Part shown: one piece after another, positions 13,161-14,116 of the stretch
How the letters are laid out: each line of letters begins with the position of its first letter
How positions within the stretch are numbered: position 1 is the stretch's first letter
Origin: Flavobacterium sp.
GTDB taxonomy: Bacteria > Bacteroidota > Bacteroidia > Flavobacteriales > Flavobacteriaceae
DNA: 14,116 nucleotides
Direction: 5' to 3'
Assembly: GCF_003525665.1 (NCBI RefSeq)
Contig: NZ_DQDX01000179.1
Span: 1 to 14,116, forward strand
Translations under genes and position numbers: made by a program
Notes under the pieces: generated by a model
The model's input: the letters and a program-made list of their open reading frames with translations, nothing else
Databases searched by the model: none
Told to the model about the DNA's origin: nothing

Positions 13161-14116
13161 ATGACTATTCAAGAAATACATCAACTTTTTTTAAAGTGTA
13201 CATCAATTTCAATTGATACTAGAAAAATTCAACCAAATTCTCTTTTTGTTTCAATAAAAGGTGAAAAATTTGATGCAAATACTTTTGCAAAAGAAGCATT
13301 AGAAAAAGGTGCTCAATATGTAATAATCGACAATGCTGATTTTTATATTGACGATAGAACTATTTTAGTAAAAGATAGTTTAAAGGCTCTGCAAGATTTA
13401 GCTAAATATCATAGACAGTATTTAAAATTGCCTATCATTGCCTTAACTGGTAGTAATGGTAAGACAACTACCAAGGAGTTAATTAATGTTGTTTTGGCAA
13501 AAAAATACAAGACAAAAGCAACCGTTGGAAATCTTAACAATCATATTGGTGTGCCTCTTACTTTGCTTTCATTTGACAAATCTACTGAAATTGGTATAGT
13601 CGAAATGGGTGCAAATCATCAAAAAGAAATTGAATTTTTATGTGAAATTGCTGAGCCTGATTTTGGTTACATTACAAATTTTGGTAAAGCACATTTAGAG
13701 GGATTTGGTGGAGTTGAAGGCGTTATTAAAGGAAAAAGTGAAATGTATAACTTTCTTGAGTTTAATAAGAAAATAGCTTTTGTCAATCTTGATGATTCAA
13801 TACAAGAAGAAAGATCTAGAACTATAGAACGAATTTCTTTTAGTCAAGTTGACGAGAAAGCTTCAGTTTACATTCAAAAGGTTGATGCAAATCCTTTAGT
13901 TTCAATCCAATTTAACACGGTTACAATCCATTCGCACTTAATTGGATTGTATAATGCCAACAATATTAACGCTGCTATTACTATTGGTAATTATTTTAAA
14001 ATTTCCGATGATGAAATTAAGGATGCAATTGAATCTTATGTTCCTGAAAATAATCGTTCTCAGTTACTGACTAAAGGAACAAATGAAATTATTTTAGATG
14101 CATATAATGCAAATCC
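13161..14116 (+). CDS. murF: UDP-N-acetylmuramoyl-tripeptide--D-alanyl-D-alanine ligase (5' part)
   Basis: This cytosolic Mur ligase adds D-Ala-D-Ala to UDP-MurNAc-tripeptide, using ATP, in the last soluble step of the peptidoglycan precursor pathway. Only the first 318 codons plus two bases are in the window; a full-length MurF needs roughly 100 more. The N-terminal UDP-binding domain includes SIDTRKIQPNSLFVSIKGEKFD (17-38; key residues D19, R21, G34). The ATP-binding P-loop is TGSNGKTTTKE (96-106, K101). Downstream are VGNLNNHIGVP (122-132), EMGANHQKEI (148-157), ITNFGKAHLEGF (171-182), GKSE with K192 as the likely carbamylated lysine, and LDAYNANP at the window's end. I translated it from ATG 13161, and the frame stays open to the edge. 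It lies 64 nt downstream of gldJ on the same strand, beyond a terminator. Confidence 0.95.
   Translation, partial: MTIQEIHQLFLKCTSISIDTRKIQPNSLFVSIKGEKFDANTFAKEALEKGAQYVIIDNADFYIDDRTILVKDSLKALQDLAKYHRQYLKLPIIALTGSNGKTTTKELINVVLAKKYKTKATVGNLNNHIGVPLTLLSFDKSTEIGIVEMGANHQKEIEFLCEIAEPDFGYITNFGKAHLEGFGGVEGVIKGKSEMYNFLEFNKKIAFVNLDDSIQEERSRTIERISFSQVDEKASVYIQKVDANPLVSIQFNTVTIHSHLIGLYNANNINAAITIGNYFKISDDEIKDAIESYVPENNRSQLLTKGTNEIILDAYNAN

Overview
The window is AT-rich bacterial DNA from the Bacteroidota, almost certainly the family Flavobacteriaceae and probably Flavobacterium or a close relative. The evidence is a flavobacterial-type 5S rRNA, the gliding gene gldJ divergent from the type IX secretion genes porU-porV, a pdhA-pdhC pair without pdhB, TAnnTTTG-type promoter boxes and no Shine-Dalgarno sequences. 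It reads as ordinary core chromosome. There is no phage, transposase, CRISPR array, tRNA or resistance gene.

Layout. The first ~315 bases are the end of an rRNA operon: the last ~49 nt of 23S rRNA, a hairpin-rich spacer, a complete 5S rRNA and an intrinsic terminator. A 367-nt gene-free gap follows and holds a structured repeat element. Next come miaE (minus; tRNA hydroxylase) and, divergent from it, a stand-alone family-4-like glycosyltransferase (plus). A second copy of the repeat element and a strong terminator separate the glycosyltransferase from the convergent pdhA-pdhC operon (minus; pyruvate dehydrogenase E1 alpha and E2). Upstream of that, still on the minus strand, are cdd (cytidine deaminase), porV and porU. 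gldJ runs the other way from porU (plus), and a 5' fragment of murF follows it and leaves the window.

How the genes relate. PorU is the surface sortase of the type IX secretion system. PorV carries cargo to it in the outer membrane. GldJ is an outer-membrane lipoprotein needed for gliding and for stability of the secretion/motility machine. The three therefore form one functional block, in which porV seems to have its own promoter inside the end of porU. pdhA and pdhC lie 2 nt apart and encode two of the four polypeptides of pyruvate dehydrogenase; E1 beta and E3 must be encoded elsewhere. miaE, the glycosyltransferase, cdd and murF are independent housekeeping functions.

The most unusual signal is a pair of non-coding elements (about 493-584 and 2599-2656). 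They share two 16-base arms and a symmetric 11x11 internal loop, and have different apical hairpins and a compensatory base pair in the outer stem. Each sits between convergent transcription units. This is the pattern of a conserved structured RNA or a dispersed palindromic repeat. Other points are a 7-bp tandem repeat inside the pdhC linker, a near-perfect 23-bp palindrome in the pdhA leader and an EF-hand-like loop in PorV.
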